Part shown: positions 41,235 through 49,069 of the stretch, one piece after another
Numbering within the stretch: the stretch's first letter is position 1
Layout of the letters: every line of letters starts with the position of its first letter
Assembly (NCBI RefSeq): GCF_048066115.1
Contig: NZ_JBLTYX010000010.1
Coordinates: 62,001-126,000 of the forward strand
Direction: 5' to 3'
Origin: Niveispirillum sp048066115
GTDB lineage: Bacteria > Pseudomonadota > Alphaproteobacteria > Azospirillales > Azospirillaceae
Length of the DNA stretch: 64,000 nt
Notes under the pieces: model-generated
Database searches by the model: none
Told to the model about the DNA's origin: nothing
Seen by the model: the letters and a program-made list of their open reading frames with translations, nothing else
Position numbers and translations under genes: made by a program

Positions 41235-42052
41235 CCAACCCCGCGAAACCCCTCCAGCGGCTGGCCTGGCGCGACGGCGCGATGCGGGAAGGAACCCGCA
41301 TCGCGGCGGAGGAGGTGCCCGTCGCCATCGTGCATGACGGCGCCACCTATGCCGTGATGATGGCCAGCCCGGTCGATCTGGAGGATTTCGCGGTCGGTTT
41401 CTCCCTGACAGAAGGCGTGATCGAGACGCCCTCCGAGGTGGAAGATTTGGAACTGGTGGAGACGGAACTGGGCTGGGTGGCCCGCCTGTGGCTGACCAAA
41501 CGGTCGCGTGATGTGCTGTCCGCCCGCCGCCGCCGCCTGACCGGCCCCGCCGGTTGCGGCCTGTGCGGGGTGGAAAGCCTGTCGGAAGCCAACAAGCCCG
41601 CCCGGCCGGTGGGTGAAGGCGCCTCACTGACACCGCTTGCATTGGCCGAAGGGTTTGATGCGATGTCGCAACAGCAGACCCTGGGCCGTCTGACCCGCGC
41701 CGTCCACGCCGCCGCCTTCCTGGCCCCCGACGGCACTCTGACGGTGCGGGAGGATGTGGGGCGCCACAACGCGCTGGACAAGCTGATTGGCGCGCTCGCC
41801 CGCCAGGGCATCGACGCCAGCACCGGCGCCATCCTGATGACCAGCCGCGTGTCGGTGGAACTGGTGCAGAAGGCGGCGATGGCCGGCTGCGCCCTGCTGG
41901 CCGCCGTCTCCGCCCCCTCCACCCTGGCCGTGAAGCTGGCCGACGATGCGGGCATGACCATGGTGGCCGTGGCCCGTTCCGACGGGTTCGAAGTTTTCAG
42001 CCATCCGCACCGTATCCTGATCGAAACCGAGGAGCAGACACGTGTCGCCTGA
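41231..42052 (+). CDS. fdhD: formate dehydrogenase accessory sulfurtransferase FdhD (FdsC)
   Basis: Chaperone that transfers sulfur from a desulfurase to the bis-MGD cofactor before insertion into FdsA. The 273-residue protein shows the reactive C109-x2-C112 motif in GPAGCGLCGVES, preceded by the family region GFSLTEGVI, and VREDVGRHNALDKLIG further on. The start is GTG at 41231, overlapping the fdsA stop, with GGAGGCGG upstream. It overlaps fdsD by 11 bp. In fds operons this gene is called fdsC. Confidence 0.93.
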   Translation: MTNPAKPLQRLAWRDGAMREGTRIAAEEVPVAIVHDGATYAVMMASPVDLEDFAVGFSLTEGVIETPSEVEDLELVETELGWVARLWLTKRSRDVLSARRRRLTGPAGCGLCGVESLSEANKPARPVGEGASLTPLALAEGFDAMSQQQTLGRLTRAVHAAAFLAPDGTLTVREDVGRHNALDKLIGALARQGIDASTGAILMTSRVSVELVQKAAMAGCALLAAVSAPSTLAVKLADDAGMTMVAVARSDGFEVFSHPHRILIETEEQTRVA

Positions 42053-42254
42053 CAAGCTGGTCATGATGGCCAACCAGATCGGCGCCTTCTTCGCCAGCCA
42101 GGGCCCGGACGGGTCCAAGGGCGTGGCCGACCATATCAAGAGTTTCTGGGACCCGCGCATGCGGGCCGGCATTTTCGAGCATCTGGACAAGGGCGGCGAG
42201 GGCCTGAAGCCGATCGTCGTCCAGGCGTTGGAAAGCCTGCGACCCAAACCATAG
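42042..42254 (+). CDS. fdsD: NAD-dependent formate dehydrogenase, delta subunit
   Basis: A 70-residue helical protein of the FdsD family (DKLVMMANQIGAFFASQG, DHIKSFWDPRMRAGIFEHL). In Rhodobacter and Cupriavidus it is needed for cofactor insertion or stability of the FdsABG complex. GTG start at 42042 lies within the end of fdhD and has GAGGAG upstream. It closes the operon. Downstream an 8-bp hairpin (42291-42313) may end the transcript or stabilise it. Confidence 0.9.
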   Translation: MSPDKLVMMANQIGAFFASQGPDGSKGVADHIKSFWDPRMRAGIFEHLDKGGEGLKPIVVQALESLRPKP

Positions 42255-42290
42255 GAGGGTTTTCGCCTCACATCACTGTCGATATCCCAA

Positions 42291-42313
42291 CGGAAACGCC
42301 ACCCGCGTTTCCG
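42291..42313. terminator. hairpin after fdsD, weak terminator candidate
   Basis: CGGAAACG (42291-42298) pairs with CGTTTCCG (42306-42313) around a 7-nt loop. The following bases are not a clean T run, so termination is uncertain. It lies in the 174-bp gap between fdsD and the MFS gene. Confidence 0.35.
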
Positions 42314-42428
42314 AATGAAGTTTCTTGTCCCAAAGCACCCGACCGGGGCCATCCACAGAAGCCCCGGCACATAACGCGTCCATCCAAATCCGCCTTACAG
42401 GGGCGAACGAACAGGAGGAAACAAGGGC

Positions 42429-44078
42429 ATGGTAGCGGCAGATCAATCACAGGCGCAGGGTTTTGGACAGCCCGGCCTTCTGGACCGCGAGCGCATCATC
42501 GCGCATGCGGGCTTCAACCGCTGGCTGGTACCGCCGGCAGCACTGGCCATTCATCTCTGCATCGGCATGGCCTATGGCTTCAGCGTGTTCTGGCTGCCGC
42601 TCAGCCAGTCGATCGGCATCACCGCCCCCGTGGCCTGCCCGGCGGAAACGGCTGGGCTGCTGAATGCCCTGTTCACCACGTCCTGCGACTGGAAGGTGGC
42701 GGACCTGGGCTGGATGTATACCCTGTTCTTCGTCCTGCTGGGCTCCAGCGCCGCCATCTGGGGCGGCTGGCTGGAACGTGAAGGCCCGCGCAAGGCCGGC
42801 TTCGTGGCCGCCTGCTGCTGGTGCGGCGGCCTGCTGATCTCGGCGGTCGGCATCTATACCCATCAACTATGGCTGATGTGGCTGGGCTCCGGCGTGATCG
42901 GCGGTATCGGCCTGGGGCTGGGCTATATCTCGCCCGTCTCCACCCTGGTGAAATGGTTCCCCGACCGGCGCGGCATGGCCACCGGCATGGCCATCATGGG
43001 CTTCGGCGGCGGTGCCATGATCGGCTCCCCGCTCGCCAACATCCTGATGAACAATTTCAAGACCGATACGTCTGTCGGCGTATGGGAAACCTTCGTCGTC
43101 CTGGCCGTCGTCTATTTCGTCTTCATGATGGCCGGCGCCTTCGGCTATCGCATCCCGCCGCTGGGCTGGGCGCCCAAGGGCTGGACCCCGCCGGCCGCCA
43201 GCGCCAAGCCGATGATCGCGCATGGCAATGTCCATGTGAAGGACGCGCACAAGACAAGGCAGTTCTGGCTGATCTGGGCCGTGCTCTGCCTGAACGTGTC
43301 GGCCGGCATCGGCGTGCTGGGCATGGCCTCCCCGATGCTGCAGGAGATTTTCGGCGGCGCCCTGTTCGGGCAACCGGAACTGGGCTTCTCCGACCTCAAC
43401 CCCGATCAGAAGAAGATCATCGCGGGCGTGGCCGCCGGCTTCACCGGCCTCCTGTCGCTGTTCAACATCGTGGGCCGGTTCTTCTGGGCCTCGCTGTCGG
43501 ACAAGATGGGCCGGAAGATGACCTATTTCACCTTCTTCGCGCTCGGCATCGTGCTCTATGCCTCGGCCCCGTCGCTGGCCCATATGGGGTCCAAGATCGG
43601 GTTCGTGGTGGCCTTCGGCATCATCCTGTCCATGTATGGCGGCGGCTTCGCCACCGTGCCGGCCTACCTGGCCGACATGTTCGGGACGAAGTTCGTGGGC
43701 GCCATCCATGGCCGCCTGCTGACCGCCTGGTCCACCGCCGGCATCCTGGGTCCCGTGGTGGTGAACTATATCCGCGAGGCGCAGATCGCCGCCGGCGTGC
43801 CGCGCGCCCAGGTTTATGACTACACCATGTACATCCTGGCCGGATTCCTGGTGCTGGGCTTCATCGCCAACGCCCTGGTCACGCCCGTGGACCGCAAATG
43901 GTTCATGAAGGAGGATGAGCCGGCACCGGTCGTGGCGCAGGCCGCCGGCCCCGGCAGCAGCGATGTCGGCAGCGGCGGGCTGGACGCCAAGGTGCTGCTG
44001 GCCTGGCTGGCCGTGGGCATCCCCATCGCCTTCGGCGTCTATCAGACGCTGCAGAGCGTGGTGAAACTGTTCCAGTAA
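42429..44078 (+). CDS. oxalate/formate antiporter family (OFA) MFS transporter
   Basis: Inner-membrane major facilitator carrier of 549 residues, OFA family, with 12 predicted helices and motifs such as GSGVIGGIGLGLGYISPV, KWFPDRRGMATGMAIMGFG and GRFFWASLSDKMGRK. Family members exchange oxalate, formate or other monocarboxylates. Placement after the formate dehydrogenase operon suggests formate or oxalate movement, but closely related OFA proteins of Rhodospirillales are often unassigned. It is longer than usual because of a hydrophilic insert around residues 245-275 and an extra C-terminal segment ending in one more hydrophobic helix (about 520-540). AGGAGG lies upstream of the ATG. Confidence 0.88.
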   Translation: MVAADQSQAQGFGQPGLLDRERIIAHAGFNRWLVPPAALAIHLCIGMAYGFSVFWLPLSQSIGITAPVACPAETAGLLNALFTTSCDWKVADLGWMYTLFFVLLGSSAAIWGGWLEREGPRKAGFVAACCWCGGLLISAVGIYTHQLWLMWLGSGVIGGIGLGLGYISPVSTLVKWFPDRRGMATGMAIMGFGGGAMIGSPLANILMNNFKTDTSVGVWETFVVLAVVYFVFMMAGAFGYRIPPLGWAPKGWTPPAASAKPMIAHGNVHVKDAHKTRQFWLIWAVLCLNVSAGIGVLGMASPMLQEIFGGALFGQPELGFSDLNPDQKKIIAGVAAGFTGLLSLFNIVGRFFWASLSDKMGRKMTYFTFFALGIVLYASAPSLAHMGSKIGFVVAFGIILSMYGGGFATVPAYLADMFGTKFVGAIHGRLLTAWSTAGILGPVVVNYIREAQIAAGVPRAQVYDYTMYILAGFLVLGFIANALVTPVDRKWFMKEDEPAPVVAQAAGPGSSDVGSGGLDAKVLLAWLAVGIPIAFGVYQTLQSVVKLFQ

Positions 44079-44169
44079 CCGGCACGGGCCGGAGACCTGG
44101 AACCATCGCAACCGGACCGGCTGGGCCCCCGCCCGGCCGGTCCTTCGTCATGGAGAAGGGTTCCCCCGC

Positions 44170-44964
44170 ATGCATGTCGCCACCCTGCTGAAGCCGGAGA
44201 TGTTCGAGATCGCCATCGACGGCGCCCCCACCGCCATCGCCGGCCTGTTCCCCGACTGGCACCTGCATGACCGGTTCGGGCTGGTGATCGACGAGGCGTT
44301 CGGCGGCATCGGCGCCACGCACCTGTTGCAGGTGGCCCAGACCCAATATTACGCGGCCAGGCCGTCGCGGCGGGAGAATGTCTATCCGGAGATCTACGCC
44401 TTCCATATCGGCAAGGGCCATGGCGCCCACGCGCCCTATGATTTCTGGCCCCGACGGCGCGAGGTGATTCTGGAGACGCTGGACCCGCGCGATGTGCTGG
44501 ACGCCATCAACGACCGCGGCATCACCCGGCTGGCCGTGCCTAACCGTCCGCCCGTGACGGTTGAACACCGCCCCAAGGAGGTGGAGGCGGCATTGGACCG
44601 CATCACCTCCTGCTTCGTCTATGGTGCCATGGGCCGAGTTGCCGGCGGCGATGTCGCCATCACCGGCCGCGACCGGCGGACGGAGTTCAATCCCAACCAG
44701 GTACTGCGTCCCTCCCCGGCCGCATCGGCCGCGCGCACGACCCCGCCCTCGGGCCGGCCGGTGAAGGAGACGGAGGATGGCTACACCGCCTGGCTGATCG
44801 AACGCGGACGCGATGTCACCGATGCCGACCGGGCGCGCGCACAGGCCCGGCGCGAGGCGCTGAAGGCCGATGGGCTGGCCACGGAGACCTATCACCGCAC
44901 CGGCGTGATGGACGCGCTGGGGCGTCTGGCCGCAGCCGGCCGGTGGGACCATTTGGCAGCTTGA
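44170..44964 (+). CDS. conserved-looking protein of unknown function downstream of the OFA carrier
   Basis: A 264-residue soluble protein that I do not recognise. There is no signal peptide or membrane helix. The first 175 residues look like a compact domain with LFPDWHLHDRFGLVIDEAFGGIGA, ENVYPEIYAFHIGKGHG and YDFWPRRREVILE; residues about 178-200 are a Pro/Ser-rich linker; the tail (ETEDGYTAWLIERGRDVTDADRARAQARREAL) is a charged helix. It starts 92 bp after the OFA gene on the same strand with GGAGAAGGG upstream, so it may be cotranscribed and related to carboxylate use. Nothing in the sequence names a reaction. Confidence 0.75.
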   Translation: MHVATLLKPEMFEIAIDGAPTAIAGLFPDWHLHDRFGLVIDEAFGGIGATHLLQVAQTQYYAARPSRRENVYPEIYAFHIGKGHGAHAPYDFWPRRREVILETLDPRDVLDAINDRGITRLAVPNRPPVTVEHRPKEVEAALDRITSCFVYGAMGRVAGGDVAITGRDRRTEFNPNQVLRPSPAASAARTTPPSGRPVKETEDGYTAWLIERGRDVTDADRARAQARREALKADGLATETYHRTGVMDALGRLAAAGRWDHLAA

Positions 44965-45039
44965 CCAAAGGCTTCCGCCCCGTTGAGATGGTCACCACGC
45001 CGCAACGCCGGCGCCCCAACCCCCGTGGGAGACCTTGAG

Positions 45040-45459
45040 ATGAAGTCCCTGTTCGCCGCCATTGCCCTGACGGGCATCGCCACGCTGTCCGCCGGCGCCG
45101 CCATGGCCCAGGACGCCGCCAAGGGCGAGGCCGTGTTCAAGAAGTGCATGGCCTGCCACCGTGTCGGCCCGGATGCCAAGAACCTAGTCGGCCCCATCCT
45201 GAACGGCGTCGTCGGCCGTACCGCCGGCAAGGTCGACGGCTACAAGTATTCAGACATCAACCATAATTCCGGTGAGGCCGGGCTGGTCTGGGACGAAGCC
45301 CATCTTGTGGACTATCTGGCCGACCCGCAGGGCTTCCTGAAGAAGTACCTGACCGAGAAGGGTGCCGCCGACAAGGCGGTGGGCGCCACCAAGATGGCCT
45401 TCAAGCTGCCGAACGAGCAGGAACGCAAGGACGTCGTCGCCTTCCTGAAGACCAAGTAA
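45040..45459 (+). CDS. class I periplasmic cytochrome c (c2-like)
   Basis: Exported 139-residue monohaem cytochrome c. A signal peptide ends at AMAQ (about residue 22). The haem site is CMACH, with R/V-G-P-D following as in c2-type proteins, and the distal methionine is in KMAF (TKMAFKLPNEQERKDVVAFL). Single-domain soluble c2-type electron carriers link bc1 complex to oxidases or reductases. The start at 45040 has GGGAGA upstream. A strong intrinsic terminator follows at 45482, so it is a single-gene unit. Confidence 0.92.
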   Translation: MKSLFAAIALTGIATLSAGAAMAQDAAKGEAVFKKCMACHRVGPDAKNLVGPILNGVVGRTAGKVDGYKYSDINHNSGEAGLVWDEAHLVDYLADPQGFLKKYLTEKGAADKAVGATKMAFKLPNEQERKDVVAFLKTK

Positions 45460-45481
45460 GCACCATCGCCTTGCAGGTCCG

Positions 45482-45522
45482 AAAGGCCGTGCCCCTTGCG
45501 GGGGGTGCGGCCTTTCGTCTTT
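45482..45522 (+). terminator. intrinsic terminator after cytochrome c
   Basis: AAAGGCCG (45482-45489) pairs with CGGCCTTT (45508-45515), extended inward by GCCCC/GGGG pairing, and followed by TTTCGTCTTT. Stable stem plus T-rich tail. Confidence 0.8.
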
Positions 45523-45594
45523 CAGGGCAGTCCCCGGCAAGCCGGCAACCCGCCCCCCGCTTTGTCCGCATGGCTGCCCCGGCGCTCCATGCCT

Positions 45595-45621
45595 TGCTTA
45601 TAGTAAGCATGCTCATATTAT
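45595..45621. promoter_or_regulatory. palindromic MarR operator/promoter overlapping the marR start region
   Basis: TGCTTA-TAG-TAAGCA and the inner AGCATGCT form overlapping dyads directly before marR. TTGCTT (45595) and TATTAT (45616) could be a short-spaced promoter that would start transcription at or next to the marR ATG at 45628. This is the classic place for MarR autorepression. Confidence 0.5.
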
Positions 45622-45627
45622 GTATGC

Positions 45628-46074
45628 ATGAGCAGCAACGACCCCACCCCCCAGTTCGGCGCCATGCTGGCGGATTCGGCCCGCCTGATGCGCAAGCGCT
45701 TCGACCAGCGCCTGCGCTTCACGGGCAGCACCCGCGCGCAATGGCACGCCATCTTCAAGATCTCCAAGCAGGAGGGCATGAAGCAGGCGGAGCTGGCCGA
45801 CGCGCTGGAAGTGGAGCCGATCACGCTGACAAGACTGCTGGACCGGATGGAGGAGGGCGGCTGGGTCGAGCGCCAGGCCGACCCCAATGACCGCCGCGCC
45901 CGCCTGCTGTTCCTGACGGACAAGGCGCGCGACGCGCTGGGCCCCATGCGGCTGCTGGCCGAGGAGATATTCGAAGAGGCGCTGGCCGGGCTGGACCCGG
46001 CGGAGCGCGAACAGCTGATGCATCTGCTGATGCGGGTGCGGACCAATCTTTCCAAGGGTGAGAATGATGAGTGA
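45628..46074 (+). CDS. MarR-family transcriptional regulator of the efflux operon
   Basis: A 148-residue winged helix-turn-helix repressor. The DNA-binding part is visible in MKQAELADALEVEPITLTRLLDRMEEGGWVERQADPNDRRARLLFLT, the standard MarR helix-wing pattern. It probably binds the dyads at 45595-45621 and represses itself and the downstream emrAB genes until a toxic small molecule binds. The emrA start lies inside its last codons, giving tight coupling. No ribosome-binding site is obvious, in line with a leaderless or near-leaderless mRNA. Confidence 0.9.
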   Translation: MSSNDPTPQFGAMLADSARLMRKRFDQRLRFTGSTRAQWHAIFKISKQEGMKQAELADALEVEPITLTRLLDRMEEGGWVERQADPNDRRARLLFLTDKARDALGPMRLLAEEIFEEALAGLDPAEREQLMHLLMRVRTNLSKGENDE

Positions 46075-47137
46075 CACGGGCCATGTCCGCCCCCTGCCCG
46101 CCTGGCGCCGTCTGGCGCTGGGCCTGGCCCTGCCGGTCGTGCTGGCGGGCGCGGGCACCTATATCTGGGTAACCGGCGGCCGGTACGTCACCACCGACAA
46201 TGCCTATGTGAAGCAGGACAAGGTCGCTGTGGCGCCGGAGGTGCAAGGGCTGGTGACGTCCGTGCATGTGGGCGAGAGCATGGCGGTCAAGCGCGGCGAC
46301 CTGCTGTTCGAACTGGATGCCCAGCCCTACCGCATCGCGCTGGCCCAGGCCGACGCCGCCATCGCCACCGCCCGGCTGAATGTGGAGCGCATGCGTGCCG
46401 ACCTGTCGCAGAAGCGGGCCGAACTGGCTGGCGCCGAGCAGGAGCTGGAATTCCGCCAGCGCGACCATGACCGCCAGGCCAAGCTGGCCCAGAGCGGCTA
46501 TGCCGCCCAGGCCAAGCTGGACGAGGCGCGCAACGAGCTGCGCGCCGCCGAACAGGAGGTCGCCAAGGCCAAGCAGGGCGTGGCCGCGGCCCTGGCCGAT
46601 CTGGGCGGCGATCCCGCCATCGCCACCGACAGCCACCCGACCGTGATGCAGGCCCTGGCCGCCCGTGACCGTGCGGCCCTGGACCTGGCACGCACCGCCG
46701 TGCATGCGCCCGCCGATGGCATCGCCAGCCAGACCGACCGGTTGCGTGTGGGCCAGATGGCCCTGCCCGGCCTGTCGATGCTGAGCCTGGTGGAAACCCG
46801 CGCCACTTATATCGAGGCCAACGTCAAGGAAACCGACCTGACCCATATGCAGCCGGGCCAGACCGCCACCATCGTGCTGGACGCCTATCCCGGCCGCACC
46901 CTGACAGCCAAAATCACCAGCATCGGGGCCGGCACCGGTTCGGAATTCTCCATCCTGCCGGCGCAGAACGCCACCGGCAACTGGGTGAAGGTGGTGCAGC
47001 GCGTGCCCGTGCGCCTGGAAATCGCCGGCGGTGGGGCGGTGCCGCTGCGCGCCGGCCTGTCGGCCAATGTGGAGATCGATACGGGCCATGCCCGCGGCCT
47101 GCCCGGCTTCGCCACCGCCCAGGCAGCCGGTCGCTGA
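46064..47137 (+). CDS. emrA: EmrA-type membrane fusion protein (HlyD family)
   Basis: Periplasmic adaptor of a tripartite multidrug pump. The 357-residue protein has one N-terminal transmembrane helix (about 15-38), the EmrA-specific TTDNAYVKQDKVAVAPEVQGLV start of the lipoyl/beta domain, a coiled-coil hairpin (about 90-200), and the second beta domain with APADGIASQTDRLRVGQ and VKETDLTHMQPGQ. It should link the inner-membrane EmrB with an outer-membrane channel encoded elsewhere. The start is 46064 or 46067, both after AAGGGTGAG; a GTG at 46058 is less likely. Confidence 0.9.
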   Translation: MMSDTGHVRPLPAWRRLALGLALPVVLAGAGTYIWVTGGRYVTTDNAYVKQDKVAVAPEVQGLVTSVHVGESMAVKRGDLLFELDAQPYRIALAQADAAIATARLNVERMRADLSQKRAELAGAEQELEFRQRDHDRQAKLAQSGYAAQAKLDEARNELRAAEQEVAKAKQGVAAALADLGGDPAIATDSHPTVMQALAARDRAALDLARTAVHAPADGIASQTDRLRVGQMALPGLSMLSLVETRATYIEANVKETDLTHMQPGQTATIVLDAYPGRTLTAKITSIGAGTGSEFSILPAQNATGNWVKVVQRVPVRLEIAGGGAVPLRAGLSANVEIDTGHARGLPGFATAQAAGR

Positions 47138-47156
47138 AGGCCGGCAACCGCCGGCC

Positions 47157-47213
47157 CGCCGCACGTGCGGCGTGAGCCAAGCGGCCGGACGGCCGCGCCC
47201 GGCGCTTGAGGGA
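47157..47213 (+). repeat. structured element, copy 1 (two hairpins plus CGGCGCTTGAGG)
   Basis: Hairpin CGCCGC-ACGT-type loop-GCGGCG is followed by GCGGCC-GGAC-GGCCGC and then CGGCGCTTGAGG. A similar arrangement with different stem bases occurs at 50172-50225. It lies in the emrA-emrB gap, immediately before the emrB ribosome-binding region. Confidence 0.4.
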
Positions 47214-47234
47214 ATATGAGTTAAGGATGGCATC

Positions 47235-48755
47235 ATGACCGACGCTGCCGCCCCCCTGAAACGCGGCCCCCTGACCATCGCCATCATGCTGGCGACGATC
47301 ATGCAGGTGCTGGACACCACCATCGCCAATGTCGCGCTGCCCAGCATGCAGGGCAGCTTAGGCGCGGCACAGGACAGCATCACCTGGGTGCTGACCTCCT
47401 ACATCGTGGCCTCCGCCATCATGACGCCGATGACCGGCTGGCTGACCGACAGGATCGGGCTGAAGCAGTTGTTCCTGATCTCGGTTGTGGGTTTCACCCT
47501 GGCTTCCATGCTGTGCGGCACGGCCGGCAGCCTGGAGGAGATGGTGGCCTGGCGCCTGACCCAGGGCGTGTTCGGCGCGGCCCTGGTGCCCCTGTCGCAA
47601 ACCGTGCTGCTGAACATCAACCCCGAGGAACGCCACGGCCAGGCCATGGCCATGTGGGGGGCGGGTGTCATGGTCGGTCCCGTCATCGGCCCCACGCTGG
47701 GCGGCTGGCTGACGGAAAGTCTGAACTGGCGCTGGGTGTTCTATATCAACGTGCCCATCGGCATCATCGCCTTCCTGGGCATCCTGGCCTGGCTGCCGGC
47801 CGCACCCAAGCGGCCCAGAGGGTTCGACTTCATCGGTTTCGCGCTGCTGTCCATCGGCGTGGGTGCTTTACAGCTGATGCTGGACCGGGGCGAACAGCTG
47901 GATTGGTTCGCCTCACCGGAGATTTGGGTGGAACTGGGTGTCTCCATCTCCGCCTTCTGGGCCTTCGGCGTGCATATGCTGACGGCGCAGCGGCCCTTCG
48001 TGCCGCCGCACCTGCTGCGCGACCGCAATCTGGTGCTGGGGCTGGTGTTCATCTTCATCGTCGGCATCGTGGTGCTGGCCGCCATGGCGCTGCTGCCGCC
48101 CATGCTGCAACGGCTGATGGGCTATCCCACCATCACCACCGGCATGGTGATGGCGCCGCGCGGCATCGGCGTCATGGTCTCCATGCTGATGGTGGGGCGG
48201 CTGATGCGGGTGGTCGACCCGCGCCTGCTGATCCTGGTGGGGTTGTGCGTCACCGGCTGGTCGCTGCATATGATGACGGGCTTCACCATCATCATGGACA
48301 GCACCCCCATCATCGTGTCGGGCGTGATCCAGGGGCTGGGCATCGGCATGGTCTTCGTGCCGCTCTCCGCGATGGCGTTCGCGACTCTGGCCCCGGAAGA
48401 CCGGGCGGAGGCGGCGGGCCTGTTCAGCCTGGTGCGCAACATGGGCAATAGCCTAGGGGTTTCCATCGTCATCTCCGCCCTGGCCCATTTCACCCAGGTC
48501 AACCATGCGGAACTGGCGGCCCATGTCAGCCCGTTCAACCCCAATATCGACGGCCCGCTGGCCATGGCGGGGCAGGCGGCACCGGAATTGCTGGCCGCCG
48601 CCGACCTGATGGTCAACCGGCAGGCTGCGATGATCGCCTATCTCAATGATTTCCAGATGATGATGGTGATCACCCTGGCGGCCATCCCGCTGCTGCTGCT
48701 GTTGCGCAAACCGAAGAATGCGATGGCCCCCGATGCGCATGCCGCGATGGAATAA
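47235..48755 (+). CDS. emrB: EmrB/QacA-type DHA2 multidrug MFS exporter
   Basis: Inner-membrane proton-driven drug exporter of 506 residues with about 14 helices (DHA2 family). The sequence begins ATIMQVLDTTIANVALPSMQGSLGA, characteristic of EmrB, and contains the WLTDRIGLKQLF loop of motif A and GAGVMVGPVIGPTLGGWL of motif C. It works with EmrA; an outer-membrane TolC-like partner is not in the window. The 97-bp gap after emrA contains a structured element. Substrates are likely hydrophobic toxic compounds or organic acids, but cannot be read from sequence. Confidence 0.93.
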   Translation: MTDAAAPLKRGPLTIAIMLATIMQVLDTTIANVALPSMQGSLGAAQDSITWVLTSYIVASAIMTPMTGWLTDRIGLKQLFLISVVGFTLASMLCGTAGSLEEMVAWRLTQGVFGAALVPLSQTVLLNINPEERHGQAMAMWGAGVMVGPVIGPTLGGWLTESLNWRWVFYINVPIGIIAFLGILAWLPAAPKRPRGFDFIGFALLSIGVGALQLMLDRGEQLDWFASPEIWVELGVSISAFWAFGVHMLTAQRPFVPPHLLRDRNLVLGLVFIFIVGIVVLAAMALLPPMLQRLMGYPTITTGMVMAPRGIGVMVSMLMVGRLMRVVDPRLLILVGLCVTGWSLHMMTGFTIIMDSTPIIVSGVIQGLGIGMVFVPLSAMAFATLAPEDRAEAAGLFSLVRNMGNSLGVSIVISALAHFTQVNHAELAAHVSPFNPNIDGPLAMAGQAAPELLAAADLMVNRQAAMIAYLNDFQMMMVITLAAIPLLLLLRKPKNAMAPDAHAAME

Positions 48756-48818
48756 CCACCACGCTTCCCATTCGCATGGAGGTTGCATTAAATTGATCCC
48801 ATCGGAAGAGGTGACGGG

Positions 48819-49064
48819 ATGAGCGACGCGATCCGGCAAATCAGGGCACGTGCCCGGCGCAAGGCCGCGGGGCTGGTGCGGCTGGAATTCTGGGTACCGG
48901 CAGACCGGCGGGAGGAGGTGCGCGCCGCTGTTGCCGCCGTGCTGGCCGATGAGGATCTGGCGGTGGAGCCTGCTGGCGATGGCACGGCCGACGCCGCGGA
49001 CAACGCCCCCGTCGTGCAGCGCCGCCAGCGCCTGATGACGGATATCGACGGGTTGCTGGACTGA
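48819..49064 (+). CDS. small basic/acidic protein resembling MazE-type antitoxins
   Basis: An 81-residue protein: a basic N-terminal helix (SDAIRQIRARARRKAAG), then LVRLEFWVPADRREEVRAAVAAVLAD, similar in pattern to short antitoxin-like proteins of the DUF3018 kind in which a G-x-x-x-V-x-WVP strand precedes a helix. The acidic, low-complexity tail ends QRLMTDIDGLLD. No toxin gene lies next to it. GAAGAGGTGACGGG precedes the ATG. Low confidence in family, moderate that it is a real gene because of codon use and a good ribosome-binding site. Confidence 0.6.
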   Translation: MSDAIRQIRARARRKAAGLVRLEFWVPADRREEVRAAVAAVLADEDLAVEPAGDGTADAADNAPVVQRRQRLMTDIDGLLD

Positions 49065-49069
49065 AAACC

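Noticed and set aside
47157..47213. Mini-ykkC (guanidine-II) riboswitch before emrB, because two small hairpins precede an exporter gene.
   Set aside because: The loops do not show the paired ACGR pattern needed; the better folds give ACGT and GGAC loops, and a like element lies where no gene follows.
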